IMG/VR virus record: IMGVR_UViG_3300025940_000017
Location: 1-35,993 of that record
Direction: 5' to 3' (one strand)
Length of the DNA stretch: 35,993 nucleotides
From: a virus
In this document: positions 24,225 through 31,263 of the stretch, piece after piece
Layout of the letters: the number at the start of each line of letters is the position of its first letter
Position numbering within the stretch: position 1 is the first letter of the stretch
The notes under the pieces: model-generated
The model's input: only the letters and a program-made list of their open reading frames with translations
The model's database searches: none
Told to the model about the DNA's origin: nothing
Translations under genes and position numbers: made by a program

Positions 24225-24657
24225 GGACCCGTTCTCGGTCTTCAACGATCTGAAGGACTTCCCGGGCAAGCGGGAGCCCGTGATGCGCGCCCAGCCCAAG
24301 CCTGTCGTCACAACATGGGATGCCCGCCCGCTGACCTACAAGGTGAACGGGATCCCCACCGAGTTCTTCCGGGTCAGCCACCTGGCTGCTGCCGTCAACA
24401 GATCGGTGCGGACCATCCGGCACTGGGAGAAGCACGGCATCATCCCACCGGCCACCTTCCGGGCACCGCTGCGGGGAGCGCGCTCCCAGGGCAGCAAGCA
24501 GGGTGACCGGCTCTACAGCCGGGCGCAGATCGAGGTGGTCATCAACGCTGCCAAGCGGACCGGCGTGCTGAAGGGCCGGGGCAATGCCCCGGACAAGGAC
24601 TTCACCCGGTTGATCATCACCGGGTGGTTACGGCTACAAGCGGAGGGCGTGAAGTGA
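24217..24657 (+). CDS. MerR-like helix-turn-helix DNA-binding protein
   Basis: A 146-residue protein from GTG 24217, preceded by AAGGAAG at 24201-24207. Residues 52-78 (RVSHLAAAVNRSVRTIRHWEKHG) are a MerR/excisionase-like helix-turn-helix, with IIPPATF after it as the usual wing start and GDRLYSRAQIEVVINAA as the following helix. Such proteins bind DNA as regulators or architectural factors. No integrase is present in the window, so excisionase is not favoured. It overlaps both neighbours by a few bases. Confidence 0.72.
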   Translation: MSKDPFSVFNDLKDFPGKREPVMRAQPKPVVTTWDARPLTYKVNGIPTEFFRVSHLAAAVNRSVRTIRHWEKHGIIPPATFRAPLRGARSQGSKQGDRLYSRAQIEVVINAAKRTGVLKGRGNAPDKDFTRLIITGWLRLQAEGVK

Positions 24658-24836
24658 TCTACCGATTCGAGACGTCGTACGACTGCACGGACAGCAGGGA
24701 CGCCGAGGGGAAGCGGGCAGAGATGGAGCGGGCCTTGCAGGTGGCGTTCCACAAGCCTGGTCTCACGGTGTCGTTGGTGGAGACCCGCAGCAACGGCAAG
24801 AAGAAGGCGCCCAGGCCGTTGCACCAGGATTCCTAG
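24654..24836 (+). CDS. Small hypothetical protein
   Basis: A 60-residue protein from GTG 24654 (GTGA overlap), with GGAGG seven to eight bases upstream. The sequence starts YRFETSYDC and has EMERALQVAFHKPGLTVSLVE, suggesting a small alpha/beta fold, then a basic tail. It has no recognised family. Its last codons overlap the promoter of the SSB gene. Confidence 0.6.
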   Translation: MIYRFETSYDCTDSRDAEGKRAEMERALQVAFHKPGLTVSLVETRSNGKKKAPRPLHQDS

Positions 24837-24848
24837 TCCTGGTACTCT
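24819..24848 (+). promoter_or_regulatory. Promoter for the ssDNA-binding protein gene
   Basis: TTGCAC at 24819-24824, an 18-base spacer and TACTCT at 24843-24848. The expected start near 24855 gives a leader of about 85 bases that contains a tandem repeat. Confidence 0.55.
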
Positions 24849-24900
24849 TCGTTTGCCGCCTGAGTCGGATGACTACCCGAGGAAGGCCGCAGGATCAAAC

Positions 24901-24928
24901 ACCAGACACCAGACACCAGACACCAGAA
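24901..24928 (+). repeat. Four tandem 7-base repeats in the SSB leader
   Basis: ACCAGAC is repeated at 24901, 24908 and 24915, with ACCAGAA at 24922. The array ends 12 bases before ATG 24940, inside the likely mRNA leader. It could be a binding site for the SSB itself or simple slippage. Confidence 0.8.
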
Positions 24929-24939
24929 ACGAGAACCAA

Positions 24940-25764
24940 ATGGCAACAAGGCGCGTTGTGCGCCGTTCGGGTGCTGCCACTGCTGCGCCCACGAAGAAGG
25001 CCTCTGCCGCCAAGGCGGCGCCGTCTAAGTCGGCCTCCCGAGCCCGGGATGATGATGACTACGACGACGTCGATGATGACGAAGAGGAAGAAGTCACGAT
25101 CCGTTCCGGTTGGGGTGCTGCCGAGCAGACGATGGACTCCACGTCCTCGTTCGCCCAGAACTTCAAGATGTCGGCGCAGACGCAGATCGTGCGGTTCACG
25201 CAGGACACGCCCTACGCCTCCTACCGCCGTCACTGGGTCGAGCGTCCGGGCATCGGCACCCGTGCCTTCACCTGCCTGGAGACGGTAGGTCGGGACTGCC
25301 CACTGTGTGATGTCGGTGACAAGCCACAGGCCGTTGCTGCATTCAACATCTTCGTCGTCTCCGACGACGGCACGGTGAGCCACAAGTCGTGGGACACCAC
25401 GCCCACCGTCACTCGGCCGCTGATGACGTTCGCCCGTGACCAGAAGATCGGTCCCCTCAATCGGCCCGGTCTCTACTTTGCCGTCTCCAAGCCGGAGGCC
25501 AAGCGCAAGTTCGACCGGGTGACGCCGCTCATCTCCCCGGTGCGCGAGCGGGACCTGGAAGAGGACTTCGAGGTGACGGTCCCGAAGCCTGCTGCCATCA
25601 ACAAGGCGATGAAGTCCCTCTATACGTCCGACATCATCCCGATCCCCAAGACCAGGGAACTTCAGGATGTCGTGGACGACATGGTGGACGAGGACGAGCG
25701 CCCGTCCGGTTGGGACCAGGACGAGGACGACCGGGGTCACAAGCCACCGCGTCGGCGGAAGTAA
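24940..25764 (+). CDS. Single-stranded DNA-binding protein (phage type)
   Basis: A 274-residue protein from ATG 24940; a TTG frame opens at 24853 but would translate the tandem repeat. The N-terminus is Ala/Lys-rich, histone-like, then strongly acidic (~37-51). The core contains FTQDTPYASYRRHWVERPG, then CLETVGRDCPLCDVGD and AAFNIFVV, matching a zinc-containing ssDNA-binding family common in actinobacterial phages and similar in idea to T4 gp32. The C-terminus has the acidic stretch expected for partner binding (DDMVDEDERPSGWDQDEDD) but ends basic. It would coat ssDNA during replication and recombination. It precedes the DNA polymerase gene. Confidence 0.8.
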   Translation: MATRRVVRRSGAATAAPTKKASAAKAAPSKSASRARDDDDYDDVDDDEEEEVTIRSGWGAAEQTMDSTSSFAQNFKMSAQTQIVRFTQDTPYASYRRHWVERPGIGTRAFTCLETVGRDCPLCDVGDKPQAVAAFNIFVVSDDGTVSHKSWDTTPTVTRPLMTFARDQKIGPLNRPGLYFAVSKPEAKRKFDRVTPLISPVRERDLEEDFEVTVPKPAAINKAMKSLYTSDIIPIPKTRELQDVVDDMVDEDERPSGWDQDEDDRGHKPPRRRK

Positions 25765-25888
25765 ACTGCCCATCGTCGGGCGCCCGGGTACGTCACCTGA
25801 CGGAAGCGGCGATTGCCAGTAGGAGCCGTCCTGCCACAGTGGATCGGGGCAACTGGCACCTCCCAGCACACCACCGAGGATGTTGTCA
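25765..25888 (+). other. Gap before the DNA polymerase gene
   Basis: This 124-base stretch has no ORF. It holds a GGGCGCCC palindrome, CGTCA/TGACG, and a 7-bp pairing of TGCCAGT (25814-25820) with ACTGGCA (25852-25858) over a 31-base loop. These could be a leader structure; no clear promoter is visible. Confidence 0.4.
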
Positions 25889-25899
25889 ATGTCAACGAC
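25885..25899 (+). repeat. GTCAATGTCAACGAC repeat, copy 2 (one mismatch)
   Basis: This overlaps the start codon of the DNA polymerase gene (ATG 25889) and differs from copies 1 and 3 at one base. Confidence 0.4.
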
Positions 25900-27874
25900 C
25901 ATTCGCATGATTCGCACCGTGCCGGACTTGAAGGCGGCTGTTGCCGAGATCAGTGAGCACCCGGCGTACGTCGTTGACGTCGAGACCATCGGCAAGCCGG
26001 ACGGGCTCAACCACCTGACCAACAGTGTCACGTGGGTCGGCCTGTGCACGGACGGCTTCGCCTGCGTCATCCCGTTGGGCCACACCCTCGGCAAGATCCT
26101 GGTGCCGGAGCGCAAGGAGAAGGTGGTTCCGGAGAACCCGAAGTGGCTGCCCAAGTCGAATCGGTACTCCAACGCCAAGACGGCCACCCTCACGATCCCC
26201 GCGGTGCATGCCGATCCTGGCCCGCAGTTGGAACCGGCCCAGGCGTTCAAGGTCATGGAGCCGCTGTTCTTCTCCGACCAGTTGAAGATCGGACACAACG
26301 TCAAGTTCGACGTGATGTCGGTAGCAAAGTACTACCGGGGCCGACTGCCGGTGCGGCCCTACCTCGACACGATGTTGATGCAACACGTCGTGGACGAGAA
26401 CCGGATCAAGTACGACCTGAAGACGACGACGTTGGACTGGCTGCGCATCCCGCTTGCGCAGCGCAAGACGTACTACCCGAACCTCGGCAAGGACCACTAC
26501 CTCCACCCCATCGACAAGGTGGCCCGGTACGTGCTGCGTGATGTCCGCTACACGTGGTTCCTCTACAAGCGGCTCCAACGCCTGGTGGAGCGCGAGGGCC
26601 AGGAGTCGGTGCTGGCCATGGAGATGGCGCTGTACCCCTCGATCATGAGCATGGAGATGGCGGGGACGATGCTCGACCGGGAGGCCATGCACGAGATCCG
26701 GAAGCGGCTGGAGAAGAGCCTTGACGAACTGAAGATGCAGGCCTGGAACATGACGTTGGAACCAGATCCCTTCGATCTCACCAACGTCAACAAGAAGCGT
26801 GAACTGCTCTTCGGACCCAAGCCCCGGGGCCGAGCGCTGAAGCCGCTCGCCCGGACGCCCAAGACCGATCAGGCCGTGCTCGACCAGACCGTGCTGGAGC
26901 ACTACGCCGCCCGAGGTGATGCCTTGGCCAAGGTGTTCCTGGCGTGGAGTGAGCAGCAGAAGGTGCTCTCGACCTACATCGAGGGCATGGAGAAGCGGAT
27001 GCACAAGGGCAAGGTGCACACCTCGTTCACACAGCACGGCACCGTGACGGGACGCCTCTCCAGCCGGACTCCGAACCTCCAGAACATCCCCCGGGAGTCC
27101 GAGATCCGAGCGCTGTTCATCGCCCCCGAGGGCTATCGGCTCGTTGTTGCCGACTACGACCAGATCGAGTTGCGGGTCACGGCGCACTATTCCAAGGATC
27201 CGCTGATGGTGTCGGTCTTCGAGCGGGGGATGGACATTCACGCTTCCACGGCAGCCGCGGTGCTCGGCAAGGATCCTGGTGATGTCACCAAGGAGGAGCG
27301 CCAGATCGGCAAGGGCCTCAACTTCGCCGTGGTCTATGGCGCCGGGCCGCAGAAGGTCGCCACCATGAGCGGGCGATCGATTCGTGAGGCCGAGGAGTTC
27401 CTTGATGAGTACTACAAGCAGTTCTCGGCCATCCGCCCTTGGAAGCACTACGAACTGCGCCGAGCCATGCGTCGTGGCGACCAGCACGACCCGCGCCGCT
27501 ACCCGCCCTACGTGACGACGATGTTCGGGCGCAAGCGTCGGCTGCCCGACCTATACAGCAACGACGGTGGCGAGCGGAGCAAGGCCCAGCGCCAGGCGAT
27601 CAACACCATCGTCCAGGGCTCGGCGGCAGAGATCATGAAGTTGGGGATGATCCGCCTCCACAAGGCGTTTGAGGCCATTCCCGACAAGCCGTTCCAGATG
27701 GTGCTCACCGTGCACGACGAGTTGCTGTCGCTAGCACCAGAGGACCGTGCCGAGGAGTGCCAGGCTCTTGTGATCGAAGCAATGTCTGGTGTTAGATACA
27801 GCGGTAAGTCGGTTCTCGATGTACCATTGATCGTGTCTTGTGGTATAGCGAGCCGCTGGAGTGAAGCGAAATGA
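25889..27874 (+). CDS. polA: Family A DNA polymerase with 3'-5' exonuclease domain
   Basis: A 661-residue polymerase. ATG 25889 is preferred to ATG 25880 because GAGGA (25876-25880) then has an eight-base spacer. The exonuclease domain is intact: D30-V-E32, IGHNVKFDV and the YVLRDVRYTWFLY segment. The polymerase motifs are complete: motif A D422-YDQIELR, motif B R471-QIGK475-GLNFAVVYG, motif C H609-D-E611. No 5'-3' exonuclease domain is present, as usual in phages. It is the replicative polymerase for the helicase-primase encoded upstream. Before it lies a 124-base gap with an imperfect hairpin (25814-25820 with 25852-25858). The last ~100 bases are less GC-rich. Confidence 0.96.
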   Translation: MSTTIRMIRTVPDLKAAVAEISEHPAYVVDVETIGKPDGLNHLTNSVTWVGLCTDGFACVIPLGHTLGKILVPERKEKVVPENPKWLPKSNRYSNAKTATLTIPAVHADPGPQLEPAQAFKVMEPLFFSDQLKIGHNVKFDVMSVAKYYRGRLPVRPYLDTMLMQHVVDENRIKYDLKTTTLDWLRIPLAQRKTYYPNLGKDHYLHPIDKVARYVLRDVRYTWFLYKRLQRLVEREGQESVLAMEMALYPSIMSMEMAGTMLDREAMHEIRKRLEKSLDELKMQAWNMTLEPDPFDLTNVNKKRELLFGPKPRGRALKPLARTPKTDQAVLDQTVLEHYAARGDALAKVFLAWSEQQKVLSTYIEGMEKRMHKGKVHTSFTQHGTVTGRLSSRTPNLQNIPRESEIRALFIAPEGYRLVVADYDQIELRVTAHYSKDPLMVSVFERGMDIHASTAAAVLGKDPGDVTKEERQIGKGLNFAVVYGAGPQKVATMSGRSIREAEEFLDEYYKQFSAIRPWKHYELRRAMRRGDQHDPRRYPPYVTTMFGRKRRLPDLYSNDGGERSKAQRQAINTIVQGSAAEIMKLGMIRLHKAFEAIPDKPFQMVLTVHDELLSLAPEDRAEECQALVIEAMSGVRYSGKSVLDVPLIVSCGIASRWSEAK

Positions 27875-27889
27875 GGAGGGAGGTGCGTG

Positions 27890-28213
27890 ATGATCTCGGT
27901 ACTGGCCATGCGACGGCAGTTCCTGCTGGATCTCGCGCACCCCAGCGCCGACCCGGTGCTGTGCGACCTCCTGGGGCTGCTGCCTGCTTCCGATGACGTC
28001 TCCGAGGCCGAGCGGGTCGCTTCCCTGGAGCGCATCCGCCGGTTGTTGACGGATCCACGTATCGCTGCCGTCATGGGCGGTGCTGCTGACGACATGTCCG
28101 GGATCCTCGACTCGGTTGACACCGAGGACCGGTCGCTGTGGCTGGTCTCCTACGCTCTCGCCGTGCTCAACCTGTTCGAGTCACTAGGAGTGGTCGAGGT
28201 TCACTGTGAGTGA
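27890..28213 (+). CDS. Hypothetical helical protein
   Basis: A 107-residue protein from ATG 27890 with a strong GGGAGG site upstream that overlaps the end of the polymerase gene; GTG 27887 is possible. It is Leu/Ala/Asp-rich and predicted helical (MRRQFLLDLAHPSADPVLCDLLGLL, EAERVASLERIRRLL, LWLVSYALAVLNLFESLG). No known domain is visible. Its placement after the polymerase suggests an accessory role, but this cannot be shown. Confidence 0.68.
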   Translation: MISVLAMRRQFLLDLAHPSADPVLCDLLGLLPASDDVSEAERVASLERIRRLLTDPRIAAVMGGAADDMSGILDSVDTEDRSLWLVSYALAVLNLFESLGVVEVHCE

Positions 28214-28571
28214 CTGGTGGAGTCGACACCTGGGAGGGGGACCCCAGCGGACCCCCTCCCAGGGGCCTGTGCAGACGTCTCCTGCGACGCCAGGCGGGCC
28301 GTACCCGCCTCCCGGGTACCCCAACCCCCCGAATCCGTGGGAGGCCCCTCAGGCGCCCCAGAGCCGGGGCCAGGTGACCATGCACAACCTGGTCGAGATG
28401 ATGGCCCAGTGGCGCGGTGGCGAGGGCCAGCGCAACTCGACGGTCTGCCCCCACTGCGGCTCCGACAAGTTGTACCGGCGCAAGGTCGGCCAGATGGAGG
28501 CCGCGCCGCTGTGCTACTCGTGCGGCTTCAACGGGCTGTGGGACCAAGCCCAGCCCGGCAACTACGTCTGA
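28206..28571 (+). CDS. Proline-rich zinc-ribbon protein
   Basis: A 121-residue protein from GTG 28206, overlapping the previous stop. Residues ~11-55 are Pro/Gly-rich and disordered; the C-terminal part is a zinc ribbon with C81-x2-C84 and C103-x2-C106. A helix (QVTMHNLVEMMAQWRGG) precedes it. A very stable 12-bp hairpin lies in the mRNA 23 bases after the start. Zinc ribbons of this type often bind nucleic acids. The function is unknown. Confidence 0.7.
   Translation: MSDWWSRHLGGGPQRTPSQGPVQTSPATPGGPYPPPGYPNPPNPWEAPQAPQSRGQVTMHNLVEMMAQWRGGEGQRNSTVCPHCGSDKLYRRKVGQMEAAPLCYSCGFNGLWDQAQPGNYV
28229..28263 (+). promoter_or_regulatory. Stable intragenic hairpin near a gene start
   Basis: A perfect 12-bp stem (CCTGGGAGGGGG / CCCCCTCCCAGG) with an 11-base loop, lying 20 bases inside the zinc-ribbon gene. 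It has no T-run after it. It may slow ribosomes or polymerase, or be an RNA-binding site. Confidence 0.55.
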
Positions 28572-28573
28572 CC

Positions 28574-28579
28574 TAGGAT
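28574..28579 (+). promoter_or_regulatory. -10 box (TAGGAT) eight bases before ATG 28588
   Basis: TAGGAT is followed by eight bases and ATG, with no ribosome site and no clear -35. The same arrangement recurs at 29050. Confidence 0.45.
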
Positions 28580-28587
28580 CAACTCCC

Positions 28588-29052
28588 ATGCCCGGAGGAC
28601 TGGACAAGAGCGCTCAGTTCTACGGCAAGGGCATCGAGGCGTTGTTTCCGGAAGGATCGGCACCCAAGACGACGGTTCCGTTCCCCCGGGCTGGCATGCA
28701 CAAGAAGCGGGCTCCCTACGAGGAGCACTTGGTGCATGCAGCAGTGTCCAAGAGTCCGCCCGATCTCCAGGACGTGGATCCTCGGACGTTGCATGCAACA
28801 CAGCCCTGGGTGACCCGCTCCGGTGTCGAGCACTATATGCAGGGTGACTACGAGCGCACCGGTCAGACCTACGCCGACGCGCACCAGGCGGGCAATCGGT
28901 TCCCGGTGATCTACAACCGCCACAACGAGGCGACCGGCACCACCGAGTCGCTGATCCTGTCCGGTCACCACCGGGCGACCAAGGCCCTGCTCCGGGGCGA
29001 GCAACTGAGATCGATCGTGGTGAGTGGCGGATACGGTCCCTGGAAGGACTAG
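28588..29052 (+). CDS. ParB/sulfiredoxin-like domain protein
   Basis: A 154-residue protein from ATG 28588. The upstream frame is open but would run through the preceding gene; the -10-like TAGGAT just before suggests a leaderless start. The C-terminal half (TYADAHQAGNRFPVIYNRH, LILSGHHRATKALLRGEQL) resembles the ParB N-terminal/sulfiredoxin fold: the LSGHHRATKAL segment matches the GHHR-type phosphate- or nucleotide-binding motif. Such domains in phages can be nucleases or CTP-binding DNA clamps. There is no helix-turn-helix, so a segregation role is unlikely. The next gene starts 12 bases later. Confidence 0.68.
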   Translation: MPGGLDKSAQFYGKGIEALFPEGSAPKTTVPFPRAGMHKKRAPYEEHLVHAAVSKSPPDLQDVDPRTLHATQPWVTRSGVEHYMQGDYERTGQTYADAHQAGNRFPVIYNRHNEATGTTESLILSGHHRATKALLRGEQLRSIVVSGGYGPWKD

Positions 29053-29055
29053 GAT
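29050..29055 (+). promoter_or_regulatory. -10 box (TAGGAT) overlapping a stop codon, eight bases before ATG 29064
   Basis: The TAG of this hexamer is the stop of the ParB-like gene. Spacing to the ATG (eight bases) is identical to that at 28574, and no ribosome site is present. Confidence 0.45.
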
Positions 29056-29063
29056 TCCGTTTC

Positions 29064-29300
29064 ATGGCAGGAGCAGTCACCCCCCTTCTCTTCATCGGAG
29101 AGCCCACGCACGTCGAGGCCCGGCAGGTCCGCTCGGCTCAGGAGGGATCCGTGCGGATGGCGAAGGGCGAGACGGTGTGGGTTGGCAACAGTGATGCTGA
29201 ACTGGCCTACCAGATCCTGGTCGACTTCGGGGTTGAGCCCGAGATGGCCGAGCGCCAGGTGATGGCAGCCAAGGACGGCCTCGGAACAGCGTTCCCCTGA
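29064..29300 (+). CDS. Small hypothetical protein
   Basis: A 78-residue protein from ATG 29064 without a ribosome site. It contains a helix pair near the end (DAELAYQILVDFGVEPEMAERQVMAA) that resembles a small UBA-like helical bundle, preceded by a beta-like region (GETVWVG). No family is recognised. It is followed by a 166-base gap with hairpins. Confidence 0.55.
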   Translation: MAGAVTPLLFIGEPTHVEARQVRSAQEGSVRMAKGETVWVGNSDAELAYQILVDFGVEPEMAERQVMAAKDGLGTAFP

Positions 29301-29415
29301 CCTCTTGCGCAGGGTTCGGAACCCTCGGTAGGTTTGCCGCTGTCAACCTATTCCGTACGGCCCGAGCCCAAGTGAAGCGGGGTGGAGGCTAGTTCGATGT
29401 CAGGGTTGACCGAGG

Positions 29416-29438
29416 GGCGGGGGTCCGGGACCCCCGCC
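29416..29438 (+). terminator. GC-rich hairpin terminator before the recA-like gene
   Basis: A 10-bp perfect stem (GGCGGGGGTC / GACCCCCGCC) with a three-base loop, followed by TCTTC. A weaker hairpin (AGGGTT / AACCCT, 29311-29325) follows the previous stop. Together they separate the 29064 gene from the RecA-like gene. Confidence 0.7.
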
Positions 29439-29454
29439 TCTTCAGGTTCCGTAG

Positions 29455-29460
29455 TATGGT
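29455..29460 (+). promoter_or_regulatory. -10 box (TATGGT) for the recA-like gene
   Basis: TATGGT lies six bases before GTG 29467, the same hexamer as the promoter at 23418. The predicted transcript would begin at or just before the start codon. No good -35 is visible because a hairpin occupies that position. Confidence 0.45.
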
Positions 29461-29466
29461 TGTGCG

Positions 29467-30540
29467 GTGACGATCGACTCCTTGATCAAGAAGGTCAACA
29501 AGGCACACGGTGAGGGCACGCTGGTCCGAGGGTCGGACCTGAAGGACTTGGTGATCCCGCGGTGCACGACGGGCTCGCTGGCGCTGGACCTGATGCTCGG
29601 CGGTGGCTGGCCACTCAACTGCTGGAACGAGATCGTGGGTGAGCCGTCCAATGGCAAGAGCCTCATCGCGCTGAAGACCATCGCCGCCAATCAGGCCATC
29701 GATCCCCACTACGAGGTGCTGTGGGTCGCTGCCGAGGACTTCGTACACGAGTGGGCCGAGACGTGCGGTGTGGATCTCGACCGGGTGACTGTTTCCACAA
29801 CAAGGGTGATGGAGGAGGCCTTCACCATCGTCATCGATGCCTTGGACGATCGGGCAGTAGATGCTGTTGTCATTGACAGTCTCTCCGCACTGGTGCCCAG
29901 TGACGAGGACGAGAAGTCGATGGACGAGTGGTTGATCGGGCTCGGTGCTCGGATCACCAACAAGTTCATGCGCAAGTCGGCCTCGGCGCAGCGCCGCCAC
30001 CTCGATCGGGAGGACCGCAACTGCCTCGGCATCGTGATCTCCCAGTGGCGGGAGAAGGTCGGTGTGATGTTCGGGGACAGCCGCACCACGCCCTACGGCC
30101 GGGGCAAGGAGTTCCACTACATCACCCGGGTCGAGGCGCGGCGGGACGAGTGGATCAAGAGCGGCAAGGACGAGCGTGTTGGCATCACCATGAAGGCCCG
30201 GACCATCAAGAACAAGATGGCTCCTCCGCAGCGGGTTGCCACGGTGGACTTCTACTGGCAGGACGTGCCCGGGTTCCCAGCCGGTGAGTACGACCGGGTG
30301 AAGGAGATCATCAACATCGCTGTTGCTTACGACATCATCGAGCAGAGTGGCGGTTGGTACACCTTCGATGACCAGAAGTGGAACGGCAAGGACAAACTTG
30401 TTGCCAGCATCAGAGAGGAGTTGGACCTACAGGAGAAGATCGATATGACGGTTCGTGAAGTCGTCATCAACGGGCGCCCGCTCGGTGAGGTCTTGGAAGC
30501 CACCAGGCCCAAGACCGTGAGGAGGCGCCGGGGACGATGA
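29467..30540 (+). CDS. RecA/UvsX-like recombinase
   Basis: A 357-residue protein from GTG 29467, probably leaderless. RecA-core features are clear: TTGSLALDLMLGGGWP, P-loop G58-EPSNGK64-S65, Walker B VVID137SLSAL, and a later GIVISQWREKVGVMFGDSRTTPYG, which matches the loop and core-closing region of RecA/UvsX. The C-terminal part has GEYDRVKEIINIAVAYDIIEQSGGWYTF, a known conserved block of RecA C-terminal regions, and a basic tail. It should catalyse strand exchange for replication restart and recombination. It overlaps the next gene in an ATGA junction and is followed by nuclease and resolvase genes. Confidence 0.9.
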   Translation: MTIDSLIKKVNKAHGEGTLVRGSDLKDLVIPRCTTGSLALDLMLGGGWPLNCWNEIVGEPSNGKSLIALKTIAANQAIDPHYEVLWVAAEDFVHEWAETCGVDLDRVTVSTTRVMEEAFTIVIDALDDRAVDAVVIDSLSALVPSDEDEKSMDEWLIGLGARITNKFMRKSASAQRRHLDREDRNCLGIVISQWREKVGVMFGDSRTTPYGRGKEFHYITRVEARRDEWIKSGKDERVGITMKARTIKNKMAPPQRVATVDFYWQDVPGFPAGEYDRVKEIINIAVAYDIIEQSGGWYTFDDQKWNGKDKLVASIREELDLQEKIDMTVREVVINGRPLGEVLEATRPKTVRRRRGR

Positions 30541-30785
30541 GCCGTCGAGTCATTCGCTGTCGCCGTCAAGGCTGCAAGCAAGGGCTCGTACTAGTCTGTG
30601 TCTTCTGCTTACGGAAGTTCTGCAAGCACTGTATGTGGAACCATGATGTATGCCTCATGTGTAGGGAGCAACTGCGGGAACATGGCCGGTCAGAGAGACT
30701 CCAAACGCCAGGAGAGACGCCTGGCAGGCGTCCTGGATGGGACGCGCAACGCAGCCAGTGGAGCCTTGCCGTTCCGCAAGGCTGA
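30537..30785 (+). CDS. Cys-rich zinc-finger-like protein overlapping the resolvase gene
   Basis: An 82-residue ORF starting in an ATGA overlap with the recombinase. The first half has eight cysteines: C8, C13, C21-x2-C24, C29-x2-C32 and C39-x2-C42, with H36, giving a RING/B-box-like pattern for two zinc ions. After residue ~50 the sequence becomes low-complexity (Arg/Pro/Gly) and overlaps the resolvase gene by 104 bases in another frame. The N-terminal half looks real; the C-terminal half may be a by-product of the overlap, or the protein may be extended by frameshifting into the resolvase. Confidence 0.6.
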   Translation: MSRRVIRCRRQGCKQGLVLVCVFCLRKFCKHCMWNHDVCLMCREQLREHGRSERLQTPGETPGRRPGWDAQRSQWSLAVPQG

Positions 30786-30975
30786 TATCAGAAGCAAGCA
30801 CTACCTGGTCGAGGCCAAGATCACTGACAAGCGGTCGTACTCGATCAAGTTGAAGGACTGGGAGACCCTTCGGCGCCTGGCGTCGTTGGAAGGTCGGACA
30901 CCGATGTATGCAGTTCAACTTGGCAAGCGACGTCTGATCATTGTGGAGGAAGATGACTTTCCCTTCCCCGAGTAG
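30682..30975 (+). CDS. Holliday-junction-resolvase-like PD-(D/E)XK nuclease
   Basis: A 98-residue protein from ATG 30682. Its sequence follows the small archaeal-type/phage resolvase pattern: RDSKRQERRLAGVLDGTRN with the early Glu, a Gly/Ala-rich ASGALPFRKADIRS with the Asp, YLVEAKIT with the E-x-K pair, and SYSIKLKDWETL. The active site D/E-E-x-K is intact. It would cut branched DNA made by the RecA-like recombinase encoded upstream. The ribosome site is weak; coupling through the overlapping Cys-rich ORF is likely. Confidence 0.75.
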   Translation: MAGQRDSKRQERRLAGVLDGTRNAASGALPFRKADIRSKHYLVEAKITDKRSYSIKLKDWETLRRLASLEGRTPMYAVQLGKRRLIIVEEDDFPFPE

Positions 30976-30978
30976 GCC

Positions 30979-31263
30979 TTGGCGCGGCCGCGCACCGACC
31001 CTCCGCACGGCTTCGGCAGGTACCGGCACAAACGGTACCTGTGCCGCTGTGATATCTGTCGGGCGGGCAACGCCGAGTACATGCGCGAGTACCGCATCCG
31101 GGTCGGCGGCGGGATGGATCCGGCGCGCTTCTGCCCGGTCTGCCACCTCGTCTTCGACCGGCGGGGGCTGGGGAGGCACATGTCCATGCATAGGAAGAGA
31201 GAGGGCGATGCCACCGAAAGGCGTCTTGCTGAAGCCGCTACCCGAGCACGGGACCCACGCTAG
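30979..31263 (+). CDS. Zinc-finger protein, tandem paralogue 1
   Basis: A 94-residue protein read from TTG 30979; no better start keeps the conserved N-terminus, and its ribosome site is weak. Two metal-binding parts are seen: C22-x-C24-x2-C27 followed by NAEYMREYR, a pattern known from short phage and actinobacterial proteins, and a C2H2 finger C52-x2-C55...H67-x3-H71. The next gene has the same architecture with nearly identical spacing. Nucleic-acid binding is likely, target unknown. Its 3' end overlaps the second paralogue by 56 bases in another frame. Confidence 0.65.
   Translation: MARPRTDPPHGFGRYRHKRYLCRCDICRAGNAEYMREYRIRVGGGMDPARFCPVCHLVFDRRGLGRHMSMHRKREGDATERRLAEAATRARDPR

Noticed and set aside
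24217-24657. Excisionase of a lysogeny module
   Set aside because: The helix-turn-helix fits, but no integrase, attachment site or repressor was found in the window.
24901-24928. CRISPR-like array
   Set aside because: Units are seven bases and directly adjacent, with no spacers and no cas genes.
25814-25858. tRNA-like structure from a 7-bp pairing
   Set aside because: The paired arms enclose only 31 bases, with no T-loop or anticodon arm.
24895-26304. Long minus-strand open frame across the SSB and polymerase start
   Set aside because: It crosses two real genes, a tandem repeat and an intergenic gap, and shows no family features.
25892-27487. Long minus-strand open frame (531 codons) opposite the DNA polymerase
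   Set aside because: The plus strand has every polymerase motif; the antisense frame is a codon-bias shadow.
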